A stretch of DNA of 64,000 nt from Marivita hallyeonensis (GTDB lineage Bacteria > Pseudomonadota > Alphaproteobacteria > Rhodobacterales > Rhodobacteraceae). Position 1 is the stretch's first letter; every line of letters begins with the position of its first letter. The notes under the pieces were generated by a model, which made no database searches, was not told the origin of the DNA, and saw only the letters and a list, made by a program, of their open reading frames with translations. Made by a program: the position numbers and the translations under genes. This document shows, piece by piece, positions 8,225-16,542 of this stretch. Location: NCBI RefSeq assembly GCF_900129875.1, contig NZ_FQXC01000001.1, positions 558,001 through 622,000 of the forward strand, read 5' to 3'.

Positions 8225-9622
8225 ATGGGTGCGAAATATCTCACTATCGCTTTCATTCTGGCCTCTATCGCTTTGCCGGCGACAGTTCGGGCGGAAGATA
8301 TACCCCGCGTGCCGACCTCTCAGTCAGAGATCAACCTGTCCTTCGCGCCTCTGGTCAAAGAGGCGGCACCGGCTGTCGTGAACATCTACGCCCGGCGTAT
8401 CGTGCAGTCGCGGCGCAGCCCGTTTGCAGGCGATCCATTCTTCGGGAATTTCTTCCGCGATTTCGGCACGACGCGGCCTCGGGTGCAGAACTCGCTTGGC
8501 TCCGGGGTGATCGTCTCGTCGGACGGGTTTGTCGTGTCCAATTACCACGTGGTTGGGCAGGCCGACGAAATTCGCGTTGTCCTGAACGACCGGCGCGAGT
8601 TCGAAGCGCGCGTCTTGATTGGTGATGAGGAGTCCGACCTCGCCATTCTCAAGATCGACGCGCTGGACATGCCGTATCTTCCCCTGCGCAACAGCGACAC
8701 GGTTGAGGTCGGCGAACTTGTTCTTGCTATCGGCAACCCGTTTGGCGTGGGCCAGACCGTGTCCTCGGGCATCGTTTCCGGCCTGGCCCGGTCCGGGACA
8801 GCGGCGGGCAATGCGCGGGGATACTTCATCCAGACCGACGCGCCGATCAATCCCGGGAACTCTGGCGGCGCGCTGATCGACATTGCCGGTCGGCTGATCG
8901 GGATCAATACGTCGATCCTGACGCGCTCTGGTGGATCGAATGGGATCGGTTTTGCCATCCCGGCAGCACTGGTGGAACAGTTCCTGGCACAGGCGCGTGA
9001 CGGGAAGACACGGTTCGAACGACCCTGGGCTGGAGTGACAGGTCAATCGGTCGATGCGGATCTTTCGGATGGCTTGGGGCTTTTGCGCCCGGAAGGCGTT
9101 GTTCTGACGGCGTTGCACCGCGCCAGCCCGCTGGCGCAGGCGGGCATGGCGGTGGGCGATGTTGTCGTCGAAGTGGCCGGACAGCCGGTCAACACACCCG
9201 CTGAGATGCTGTTTCGGATGTCCGTTCAGGGGTTGGGGCAGGAGGTCGACATGGCCTTTCTTCGCGACGGAGATCTCGCCCGCGCCAAGGTGGCCCTGAT
9301 TGCGCCGCCGGAGGACCCGCCACGCGATACTCGCACCCTGTCCGACCGCGAGGTCCTGGCAGGAATGGAAGTCGCACAGGTGAATCCCGCTGTCATGGCC
9401 GAACTGGGTCTGCCAATGAATGCGGAGGGTGTTGTGGTCATCAATCCCGGGCCTGTGGCTCCGCGTGTCGGTCTGCGGCGCGGCGACGTTCTTCGCCAAA
9501 TCGACCGGCAGGTCATCCAGAGCACTGACGAGGTTGGCCCGGCCTTGCGCCGTGCCGCACCCAATGTGGGCATCGAAGTGGAACGGGGCGGCCAACGCGT
9601 GATCTTGCGGTTCCGGGCCTGA
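8225..9622 (+). CDS. Periplasmic Deg/Do-like serine protease with two PDZ domains
   Basis: A 465-residue HtrA-family protease and chaperone for misfolded envelope proteins. A Sec signal peptide ends near TVRAED. The trypsin-like domain (about 35-250) has His108 in SNYHVV, Asp138 in SDLAIL and Ser213 in GNSGGAL, so the triad is intact. Two PDZ domains follow (about 265-350 and 370-465). The gene starts shortly after tRNA-Glu and overlaps nothing; rarA follows after 3 bases. Family members are usually named DegP, DegQ or MucD; I do not choose between them. Confidence 0.95.
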   Translation: MGAKYLTIAFILASIALPATVRAEDIPRVPTSQSEINLSFAPLVKEAAPAVVNIYARRIVQSRRSPFAGDPFFGNFFRDFGTTRPRVQNSLGSGVIVSSDGFVVSNYHVVGQADEIRVVLNDRREFEARVLIGDEESDLAILKIDALDMPYLPLRNSDTVEVGELVLAIGNPFGVGQTVSSGIVSGLARSGTAAGNARGYFIQTDAPINPGNSGGALIDIAGRLIGINTSILTRSGGSNGIGFAIPAALVEQFLAQARDGKTRFERPWAGVTGQSVDADLSDGLGLLRPEGVVLTALHRASPLAQAGMAVGDVVVEVAGQPVNTPAEMLFRMSVQGLGQEVDMAFLRDGDLARAKVALIAPPEDPPRDTRTLSDREVLAGMEVAQVNPAVMAELGLPMNAEGVVVINPGPVAPRVGLRRGDVLRQIDRQVIQSTDEVGPALRRAAPNVGIEVERGGQRVILRFRA

Positions 9623-9625
9623 ACG

Positions 9626-10930
9626 GTGGCGGACCTGTTTGATTCCGAGGACCTGTCGAAAGAGGCACCGCGTCCTTTGGCAGATCGCCTGCGCCCGAAG
9701 TCACTGTCCGAAGTGATCGGCCAGCGGCAGGTGATCGGACAGGATGCGCCCCTGACCGTCATGCTGGAAGCTGGAAGCCTCGGATCGGTGGTGTTCTGGG
9801 GGCCGCCGGGCGTAGGGAAGACCACCATCGCCCGACTTCTTGCGGATGAGACCGACCTGCATTTTGTCCAGATCAGTGCAATCTTTTCCGGCGTGCCGGA
9901 ACTGCGCAAGGTGTTTGAAGCCGCCAAGCAACGCCGCAAGGCGGGGAAGGGGACGCTTCTGTTTGTTGACGAAATCCATCGCTTCAACAAGGCGCAGCAG
10001 GACAGCTTTCTTCCGCATATGGAGGATGGGACGATCCTCCTCGTTGGTGCGACCACCGAAAACCCGTCATTTGAATTGAACGCGGCTTTGCTGAGCCGCG
10101 CCCAGGTCTTGGTGCTGGAGCGTCTGGACCTCGCCGATCTCGAACGCCTTGCGCAGCGCGCCGAAGTGGAGCTTGGCAAGACACTGCCGCTTGACGGTCC
10201 TGCACGCGAGAACCTGCTTGAAATGGCCGACGGGGACGGTCGGGCGCTTCTGAACCTGATCGAGCAGGTCATGGCATGGACCGTATCTGAGCCTCTGACC
10301 AGTCAGGCTCTGGGACAACGGCTGATGAAACGCGCGGCGCAGTACGACAAATCGGGCGACGCGCATTACAACCTGATCTCGGCCTTGCATAAATCGGTGC
10401 GTGGGTCCGATCCGGACGCGGCGCTCTATTGGTTTGCGCGCATGCTGGATGCCGGCGAAGACCCGCGATACCTCGCGCGTCGCATCACACGCATGTCGGT
10501 CGAAGACATCGGCTTGGCGGACCCGCAGGCACAGACGATTTGCTTGCAAAGCTGGGAGACGTTTGAACGATTGGGCAGTCCGGAAGGTGAATTGGCGATT
10601 GCGCAGGCCTTGGTGTATTTGGCGCTCGCGCCCAAATCGAATGCCACATACGTGGCCTACAAAGCCGCGCGTGCGGACGCCAAAAAGACCGGCTCACTCA
10701 TTCCCCCGAAACACATCCTCAACGCGCCGACGCAGTTGATGAAGGATCAGGGGTATGGGTCAGGCTACGCCTATGATCACGACGCCGAAGACGGTTTTTC
10801 AGGGCAGGACTATTTCCCCGAAACGATGGATCGCCCCGAATACTACGCTCCGGTCGAGCGCGGGTTTGAGCGCGATCTGAAGAAACGGCTGGACTACTTT
10901 TCCAAGCTGCGATCCAAGCGCTCCAGCTAA
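9626..10930 (+). CDS. rarA: Replication-associated recombination protein A (RarA/MgsA AAA ATPase)
   Basis: A 434-residue AAA+ ATPase related to clamp loaders and eukaryotic WRNIP1, acting at stalled replication forks. Walker A is GPPGVGKTT near residue 55, Walker B FVDEIHRF, and sensor region GATTENPS. The C-terminal tetramerisation part contains KSVRGSDPDAALYW, typical of the family. The start is GTG, 3 bases after the protease stop, so the two genes are cotranscribed. It is convergent with the multicopper oxidase gene. Confidence 0.95.
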   Translation: MADLFDSEDLSKEAPRPLADRLRPKSLSEVIGQRQVIGQDAPLTVMLEAGSLGSVVFWGPPGVGKTTIARLLADETDLHFVQISAIFSGVPELRKVFEAAKQRRKAGKGTLLFVDEIHRFNKAQQDSFLPHMEDGTILLVGATTENPSFELNAALLSRAQVLVLERLDLADLERLAQRAEVELGKTLPLDGPARENLLEMADGDGRALLNLIEQVMAWTVSEPLTSQALGQRLMKRAAQYDKSGDAHYNLISALHKSVRGSDPDAALYWFARMLDAGEDPRYLARRITRMSVEDIGLADPQAQTICLQSWETFERLGSPEGELAIAQALVYLALAPKSNATYVAYKAARADAKKTGSLIPPKHILNAPTQLMKDQGYGSGYAYDHDAEDGFSGQDYFPETMDRPEYYAPVERGFERDLKKRLDYFSKLRSKRSS

Positions 10931-10933
10931 ACG

Positions 10934-12298
10934 CTACGCGGAGACGCGGATCCACGTTCCCATACCGGCCTGATGGTGGGCCAGCATGTGACAGTGGAAC
11001 AGCCAGTCCCCCGGGTTGTGCGCCTGGAAAGCGATCTCACGCGTTTCCTGCGGGTTGAGCAGAATGGTGTCGCGCAGCGGCCCAAGCGATCCATCCGGCA
11101 GGACTTCGGCGAAATGTACCCCATGTAGGTGCATCGCATGCGGGAATGCGGTGTCATTGGCCATGCCGATGCGTACGCTCTCGCCCAGTTTCAGGTCGAG
11201 CAGAGGGTCTTCGGGGCGACCCGCCGTCCCGTTGAGCGCCCAAAAGAGCCCGCGCTGAGCCAGGTCTCTGGCACCAAGTTGCTCTCCGTCGACACTTGCC
11301 GCGCGCATGCCGCCCATCGCGCCGCCTTCGATCAACAAGGTCGCAGCGCGCGCGTTTTGCAGATCAATCGGGAAGTCCGGGTTGGCCGGAAGCGCGTCCG
11401 GTTTGGCCCGCTTTGGTGACGGGGCGCCCGAGACCGGGAAATGCGCAATCGCGTAGCCACCGTCGCGTTCGAAGGTGATCAGAAACGCCTCGTCATCGTC
11501 TGTTGTCACATCCACGATCAGATCCATGCGCTGCGCCGGAGCAAGCGTGATTTGGTCTGGAAGTTCTTGAGGGTCAGCCAAAGGCATCCCGTCCAACGCG
11601 ACGATCCACCCTTCAAGGCCGGCCAGCCCAAGCGTGAAGATGCGCGAATTCGCAGCACTGATGAGCCGCAGACGAATGCGTTCGCCCCGTTTGATTGGGT
11701 ACGCCGGATCGATCTGCCCATTCGCCAACCACAGATTGCCAATCCGGCCCGCGTGGCTGAGATCGTGGAAATTGCCGAACTCGCCGATCGTCCCATCCTG
11801 ATTGAGACGGATATCGTCCAGAACAAGCGTCAGATCCTGGTCCACATCGGGCGGGTTGATCTCGTCGATGATCAGCGGCCCGTAAAGCCCGCGCTCGACC
11901 TGTTCCATGCTCTGTGCATGGCTGTGGTACCAATAGGTTCCGGCGTCCGGCAGATCGAATTCGTATGTGAAGGTTTCTCCCGGTTGGATTGGCGCTTGCG
12001 TGAGATAGGGAACGCCATCCATCGCGTTGTCGAGGCGGAGACCGTGCCAATGAACGGCGGTCGGCTGCGGCAAGTCGTTTACAACGTCAAGCGCCAGACG
12101 ATCCCCCTGCCTCGCGCGCAGCGGCCGGCCGGGGAAGGCCGCGTCGAAACTCCAAAGCGTGGTCTCCGGATAACCGGCCGGAAGAATCTGCTGGCGATGC
12201 GTCGCCGCTGTGAGCACGTCCGGCGCCTGTTGCGACAACGCGGTACGCGGAAGAACGCCTGATGCAGCCAGTGTTCCTAGAAAGTGACGACGATGCAC
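10934..12298 (-). CDS. Tat-exported multicopper oxidase
   Basis: A 454-residue three-cupredoxin oxidase, probably periplasmic and acting on Cu(I) or phenolic/metal substrates with O2 reduction to water. The N-terminus HRRHFLG is a twin-arginine motif. Copper ligands are visible in HWHG, HSHAQS, the C-terminal HAMHLHG and HCHMLAHHQ; together these fit T1, T2 and T3 sites. I chose GTG at 12298, which has GGAG/GAGG upstream and puts the Tat motif at the very N-terminus. CueO/CopA-like or SufI-like annotation is possible; the full ligand set argues against the copper-free SufI type. Divergent from crcB. Confidence 0.88.
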   Translation of the reverse strand: MHRRHFLGTLAASGVLPRTALSQQAPDVLTAATHRQQILPAGYPETTLWSFDAAFPGRPLRARQGDRLALDVVNDLPQPTAVHWHGLRLDNAMDGVPYLTQAPIQPGETFTYEFDLPDAGTYWYHSHAQSMEQVERGLYGPLIIDEINPPDVDQDLTLVLDDIRLNQDGTIGEFGNFHDLSHAGRIGNLWLANGQIDPAYPIKRGERIRLRLISAANSRIFTLGLAGLEGWIVALDGMPLADPQELPDQITLAPAQRMDLIVDVTTDDDEAFLITFERDGGYAIAHFPVSGAPSPKRAKPDALPANPDFPIDLQNARAATLLIEGGAMGGMRAASVDGEQLGARDLAQRGLFWALNGTAGRPEDPLLDLKLGESVRIGMANDTAFPHAMHLHGVHFAEVLPDGSLGPLRDTILLNPQETREIAFQAHNPGDWLFHCHMLAHHQAGMGTWIRVSA

Positions 12299-12400
12299 GG
12301 AATGGACCTCGCTCCTGACCCTGACAAGATGAAAGGTCACGTGCCAAAGCGCAATGGTGCATCGCTTGACATCCATAGGGCCGCGCGCGAGAGAGCCTGC

Positions 12401-12781
12401 ATGTTGACCACCCTATCCCTTGTCGCGCTTGGCGGAGCCATTGGCGCGTGCCTCCGGTTTCTAGCCGGGGTCGGGATCCTGCGTCTGTTTGGTGCGGGTG
12501 ACTTTCCTCTGGCGATCCTGACCGTGAACGTACTTGGGTCCTTTCTGATGGGGGCTTTCGTGGTCGCCGCAGCGCAACGTGGTCTGTCGCACATGTCGCC
12601 GTTCGTGATGACCGGCGTGCTTGGCGGGTTCACGACGTTCTCGGCCTTTTCGCTGGAGACGATGACATTGATCGAACGCGGTCAGATGGGGTCGGCAGCG
12701 CTCTATGTCGTACTCTCGGTCGGGTTGTCAGTGGGCGGATTGGCCCTTGGCCTGATGGCGGCACGGAGCGTCTTCGCATGA
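12401..12781 (+). CDS. crcB: Fluoride channel CrcB/Fluc
   Basis: A 126-residue four-helix membrane protein that exports fluoride as a dual-topology dimer. Seen: GGAIGACLRF, the NVLGSFLMG motif and GGFTTFSAFSLE with the phenylalanines lining the pore. I looked for a fluoride riboswitch upstream and did not find its conserved core. The stop overlaps the start of the next gene by ATGA, so it is translationally coupled to the pseudouridine synthase. Confidence 0.95.
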   Translation: MLTTLSLVALGGAIGACLRFLAGVGILRLFGAGDFPLAILTVNVLGSFLMGAFVVAAAQRGLSHMSPFVMTGVLGGFTTFSAFSLETMTLIERGQMGSAALYVVLSVGLSVGGLALGLMAARSVFA

Positions 12782-13821
12782 GCCGGGTGCAGAACATCAC
12801 GGTTGGTCCGGGCGACGCGGATCAGCGACTGGATCGCTGGCTGAAACGGCTCTTCCCGCATCTGGGGCAGGGGCGCATCGAAAAGATGTGCCGCAAAGGC
12901 GAATTGCGTGTCGATGGCGGCCGGGTCAAGGCAAGTACGCGCTTGATGACAGGTCAGGATGTCCGCATCCCCCCGCTGCCTGAACCAGGAGAAGTTCAGG
13001 CGCGTCCGAAGCCGTCGGTTTCGGACAAAGACGCGGCCATGATGAAGTCCTTGGTTCTGTACCGTGACGATCACATCATCGCGCTGAACAAACCCGCTGG
13101 CTTGCCGACGCAAGGGGGCAGCAAACAGACACGGCACGTGGATGGCTTGGCCGAGGCTTTGACCTTTGGCTATGACGAGAAGCCCCGCCTCGTGCACCGG
13201 CTTGATAAGGATACGTCCGGAGTCCTTTTGCTGGCCCGCACACGCCAAGTGGCCGGTGCGTTGACCGAGGCGTTCCGGGCGCGCGAGACGCGCAAGATAT
13301 ACTGGGCCGCGGTTGCTGGCGTGCCATCGCCACAGATGGGCACAGTCAAATTCGGTTTGGTGAAGGCTCCGGGCCACGGTGCGGGTGGCGAGAATGAAAA
13401 GATGCGCTGCGTGCATCCGCGCGACGTAGCAACCACCGAGGGCGCGAAACACGCGACCACGGATTACGCTGTCCTCAGCGCTCTAGGCAAGCGAGCCGCG
13501 TGGGTTGCACTTGTTCCGGTCACAGGCCGCACGCATCAGCTGCGCGCGCATATGGCCGAGCTGGGCCATCCGATCATCGGTGACGGGAAGTATGGCGGGT
13601 CGAGCCAGGAAAACCTTGGCGATGGTTGGGGAGCCATGCTGGGCGGCGCGGTCAGCAAAAAATTGCACCTGCACGCCAGGTCGATTTCTCTCAAGCACCC
13701 TGTGACGGGTGCAAAACTGAATATCGTTGCGCCTTTGCCCGAGCATATGCAGCGCACCTGGGGTTTCGTTCAATGGGACGCGCGCGACGTGCCTGCCGAC
13801 CCGTTCGAGGAACTTGAATGA
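12778..13821 (+). CDS. RluA-family 23S rRNA pseudouridine synthase (RluC-like)
   Basis: A 347-residue enzyme. An S4 RNA-binding domain (about residues 14-65, QRLDRWLKR) precedes the RluA catalytic domain. The catalytic aspartate is Asp143 in HRLDKDTSG, followed by the GRTHQLRAH motif. By architecture it matches RluC, which modifies 23S rRNA helices 35-39, but RluD-like activity cannot be excluded. It lies in a tight run (crcB, this gene, HAD phosphatase, ATP12), each overlapping the next by 4 bases. Confidence 0.9.
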   Translation: MSRVQNITVGPGDADQRLDRWLKRLFPHLGQGRIEKMCRKGELRVDGGRVKASTRLMTGQDVRIPPLPEPGEVQARPKPSVSDKDAAMMKSLVLYRDDHIIALNKPAGLPTQGGSKQTRHVDGLAEALTFGYDEKPRLVHRLDKDTSGVLLLARTRQVAGALTEAFRARETRKIYWAAVAGVPSPQMGTVKFGLVKAPGHGAGGENEKMRCVHPRDVATTEGAKHATTDYAVLSALGKRAAWVALVPVTGRTHQLRAHMAELGHPIIGDGKYGGSSQENLGDGWGAMLGGAVSKKLHLHARSISLKHPVTGAKLNIVAPLPEHMQRTWGFVQWDARDVPADPFEELE

Positions 13822-14498
13822 GCGGACCGCTTCGGTTGGTGGTGTTCGATGTGGATGGGACGTTGGTGAACAGCCAGTCGCACATCCTCGTGTCGATGCG
13901 TCAGACCTTCGATGACCTTGCGCTGCCCGTACCGGAGGATCAGGCCATCCTCCAAGGGATCGGCCTGTCTCTTCCAGAATTGATGGCGAGGCTCGTGCCG
14001 GACGCCGATGCGAACGTTCACGAAGCTTTGGCCATAAGATACAAAGAGTTATCCTATGCGCGGCACGCCACGGTTGGACGGGACGCGGAGTCGCCGTTTT
14101 ACCCGGGCATGCGTGACGTTTTGGAGCAGCTTCGCAAAGACGATTTCACCTTGCTGGCAACCGCGACCGGCAAATCGCGCCGTGGATTGAACCGAATGAT
14201 CGCACACCATGGATTGCACGGTTATTTCCAGTCAACTCAGGTCGCCGACGACCATCCGTCGAAACCACATCCCTCGATGCTGCTTTCCGCACTGTCGGAA
14301 ACCGGCGTCGATGCGGAGAATGCCATCATGATTGGCGACACGAGTTTTGACATGGCGATGGGCAAAGCGGCCGGAATGGCGACGATTGCGGTCAGTTGGG
14401 GGTATCACCCGATATCGCATCTGGCGGAAAATGCGATCGTGGAGTCAGCCGAAGACCTGATGACTGCTCTGAATCTGTGGATGGAGAGGTTGGCATGA
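13818..14498 (+). CDS. HAD-IA family hydrolase (phosphoglycolate phosphatase-like)
   Basis: A 226-residue phosphatase of the haloacid dehalogenase superfamily. The nucleophile Asp11 and acid Asp13 lie in FDVDGTLVNS, motif II in ATATGKSR, and the metal-binding motif IV in IMIGDTSFDMAMG. The cap (residues about 17-85) is of the small helical type found in PGP/Gph-like enzymes. Substrate is uncertain. It overlaps both neighbours and sits between the RluC-like enzyme and ATP12. Confidence 0.88.
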   Translation: MSGPLRLVVFDVDGTLVNSQSHILVSMRQTFDDLALPVPEDQAILQGIGLSLPELMARLVPDADANVHEALAIRYKELSYARHATVGRDAESPFYPGMRDVLEQLRKDDFTLLATATGKSRRGLNRMIAHHGLHGYFQSTQVADDHPSKPHPSMLLSALSETGVDAENAIMIGDTSFDMAMGKAAGMATIAVSWGYHPISHLAENAIVESAEDLMTALNLWMERLA

Positions 14499-15205
14499 GC
14501 GAATGGGCCCCGAAACGGTTCTGGAAAACGACGGAGACCACGCAGGTTGAGGGCGGGTTTGGCATTCTCTTGGACGGTCGCCCTGTCAGAACACCCGCGA
14601 AGGCGGCTCTCTACGTGCCAAGTGCTGCATTGGCCTCAAAGATCGCCATTGAGTTCGACGCACAGGAAGACCGGATCGACCCAACGACGATGCCGTTCAC
14701 GCGCACGGCCAATGCTGCCGTCGACAAGGTCATGCTGCAACATGCTGAGGTTGCGGACATGTTGGCAGATTACGGCGACAGTGATTTGTTGTGTTACCGC
14801 GCCGACGCGCCAGAAGAACTGGTTGAGCGTCAAAACGCGCAGTGGGATCCGCTGCTCGACTGGGCGGCCGATGCGCTGGACGCCCGACTTGAAACACGCA
14901 CAGGTGTCATTCACGCGGCGCAGGACCAAGCGATTCTGTCGCGCTTGCGCGAACGCGTGCACGCGCTGTCCGCATTCGAACTGGCGGCGTTTCACGATTT
15001 GGTGTCCATCAGCGGATCGCTGGTAATTGGATTTGCCGCCAAAATGCAGCATCGAAACCCCGAAGAGCTTTGGACAATCTCCCGGCTGGACGAGATTTGG
15101 CAGGAAGATCAATGGGGCGAGGATGAAGAGGCCGCTGAAATGGCCTTGGTCAAGAAAGATGCGTTTCTGCATGCGGCCGATTTCATGCGCTTGATCGAGT
15201 CGTAA
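14495..15205 (+). CDS. ATP12 family F1-ATPase assembly chaperone
   Basis: A 236-residue homologue of mitochondrial Atp12, which binds the alpha subunit during F1 assembly; in bacteria it is largely confined to alphaproteobacteria. Seen: the N-terminal KRFWKT, LLDGRPVRTPAK, then TRTANAAVDKV and DLLCYRA, all hallmarks of the family. An earlier start in the same frame lies inside the HAD gene, but the ATG given forms an ATGA overlap with its stop. Confidence 0.93.
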   Translation: MSEWAPKRFWKTTETTQVEGGFGILLDGRPVRTPAKAALYVPSAALASKIAIEFDAQEDRIDPTTMPFTRTANAAVDKVMLQHAEVADMLADYGDSDLLCYRADAPEELVERQNAQWDPLLDWAADALDARLETRTGVIHAAQDQAILSRLRERVHALSAFELAAFHDLVSISGSLVIGFAAKMQHRNPEELWTISRLDEIWQEDQWGEDEEAAEMALVKKDAFLHAADFMRLIES

Positions 15206-15263
15206 AACCGGTGCTGACGCTGCGGAAACCAGAGGCATCTGTCCAAAAATTAGGCCAATCGGC

Positions 15264-15349
15264 TTGACCTCCGCGTCTGAATCCCCACAAAATCTCCGAC
15301 ACGAGGGGTAGGGTATTCCCTACTTTCGTCGTATGAGCATCATTATGCT
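15264..15349 (+). promoter_or_regulatory. Control region of the bzt operon with two inverted repeats
   Basis: The 191-bp gap before bztA holds a possible -35 TTGACC (15264-15269) with a poor -10 17 bases on. It also holds a perfect inverted repeat GTAGGG-TATT-CCCTAC (15308-15323) and a second one AGCAT-CATT-ATGCT (15336-15349). These look like operators for nitrogen or amino acid control, but I cannot name the regulator. The real promoter may be closer to the repeats. Confidence 0.4.
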
Positions 15350-15396
15350 TGTCGTAAACCGTGCCTGAAGGCGCGGGCTAACAGGAAGAGGTAAAC

Positions 15397-16416
15397 ATGA
15401 AGAAACTTGCAATTCTTGGCGCGATGACCGCTGCTGGCCTGACGGCCGGTGCAGCGTCTGCCGCCACGCTGGACGACGTGAAGGCGCGCGGCACGCTGAA
15501 TTGTGGCGTGACCACGGGTCTCGTCGGATTTGCAGCACCGAACGCAAACGGTGAATGGGAAGGCTTTGATGTCGGCGTCTGCCGCGCTGTGGCCGCTGCC
15601 GTTCTCGGCGACCCGACAGCTGTCGAGTTTGTGCCGACAACCGGTAAGACACGCTTCACAGCGTTGGCATCCGGTGAAATCGATTTGCTCGCGCGGAACA
15701 CCACATGGACGTTCTCGCGTGACGTCGACCTGAAGTTCGAATTCGTCGGAATCAACTACTACGACGGTCAGGGCTTCATGGTCCCGAAAGAGCTGGGCGT
15801 GTCCTCGGCGAAGGAACTGGACGGCGCAACCGTCTGCATCCAGACCGGCACCACAACAGAGCTGAACCTCGCGGACTTCTTCCGCGCCAACAACATCAGC
15901 TACGAGCCGGTTCCGATCGAAACAAACGCTGAGGCGCAGCCGCTGTACCTCGAAGGTGCATGCGACGTGTACACAACCGACGCATCCGGCCTTGCCGCGA
16001 CACGCGCCGCGTTCGAAAACCCGGGCGACCACGTGGTTCTGCCGGAAATCATTTCCAAAGAGCCGCTTGGCCCGCTGGTTCGTCACGGCGACAATGACTG
16101 GGCAGATATCAACCGTTGGGTTCTCAATGCGCTGATCGCAGCGGAAGAACTGGGTGTGACATCGGCAAACGTCGAAGAACTGGCGTCGGCACCTGGCGAC
16201 AACCCGGAAATCAACCGTTTGCTCGGCACAGAAGGCACACTGGGCGAAATGCTCGGCCTTGACGCTGACTGGGCGAAGCGCGCCATCATGGCGGGCGGCA
16301 ACTACGGTGAGCTGTTCGAGAAGAACATCGGTGAAAACACGCCAATCGGTCTGGCGCGCGGCCTCAACGCGCAGTGGACCGAGGGTGGGCTGCTCTACTC
16401 GCCGCCCTTCCGCTAA
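15397..16416 (+). CDS. bztA: General L-amino acid ABC transporter substrate-binding protein (BztA/AapJ type)
   Basis: A 339-residue periplasmic protein, longer than most family 3 binding proteins, as is usual for BztA/AapJ. The signal peptide ends near GAASAAT. Motifs GLVGFAAPN, GFDVGVCRAVAAAV and TTGKTRFTALASGEIDLL are typical. It binds glutamate, glutamine, aspartate and related amino acids in Rhodobacter and Rhizobium relatives (known for the family). It is followed by a terminator-like hairpin and then the two permeases and the ATPase. Confidence 0.95.
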   Translation: MKKLAILGAMTAAGLTAGAASAATLDDVKARGTLNCGVTTGLVGFAAPNANGEWEGFDVGVCRAVAAAVLGDPTAVEFVPTTGKTRFTALASGEIDLLARNTTWTFSRDVDLKFEFVGINYYDGQGFMVPKELGVSSAKELDGATVCIQTGTTTELNLADFFRANNISYEPVPIETNAEAQPLYLEGACDVYTTDASGLAATRAAFENPGDHVVLPEIISKEPLGPLVRHGDNDWADINRWVLNALIAAEELGVTSANVEELASAPGDNPEINRLLGTEGTLGEMLGLDADWAKRAIMAGGNYGELFEKNIGENTPIGLARGLNAQWTEGGLLYSPPFR

Positions 16417-16430
16417 GGCCTGACATAAGG

Positions 16431-16462
16431 AAAAGGGCGCGGTGCAAACCGCGCCCTTTTTC
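16431..16462 (+). terminator. Intra-operon hairpin after bztA
   Basis: A 13-bp perfect stem, AAAAGGGCGCGGT paired with ACCGCGCCCTTTT around loop GCAA, followed by more T. It has the form of an intrinsic terminator but lies between bztA and bztB. The likely effect is partial termination or 3' protection, giving more binding protein than permease, as known for many ABC operons. Confidence 0.85.
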
Positions 16463-16542
16463 AAATAAACAAACGATAATCCGGATCAGACTCAAGAGCG
16501 TGCAAAACGCCGAATTGAATCCGGAAACACAGGGATAAGCAT

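Noticed and set aside
12299-12400. Fluoride riboswitch upstream of crcB.
   Set aside because: The conserved pseudoknot core is not visible in the 102-bp gap.
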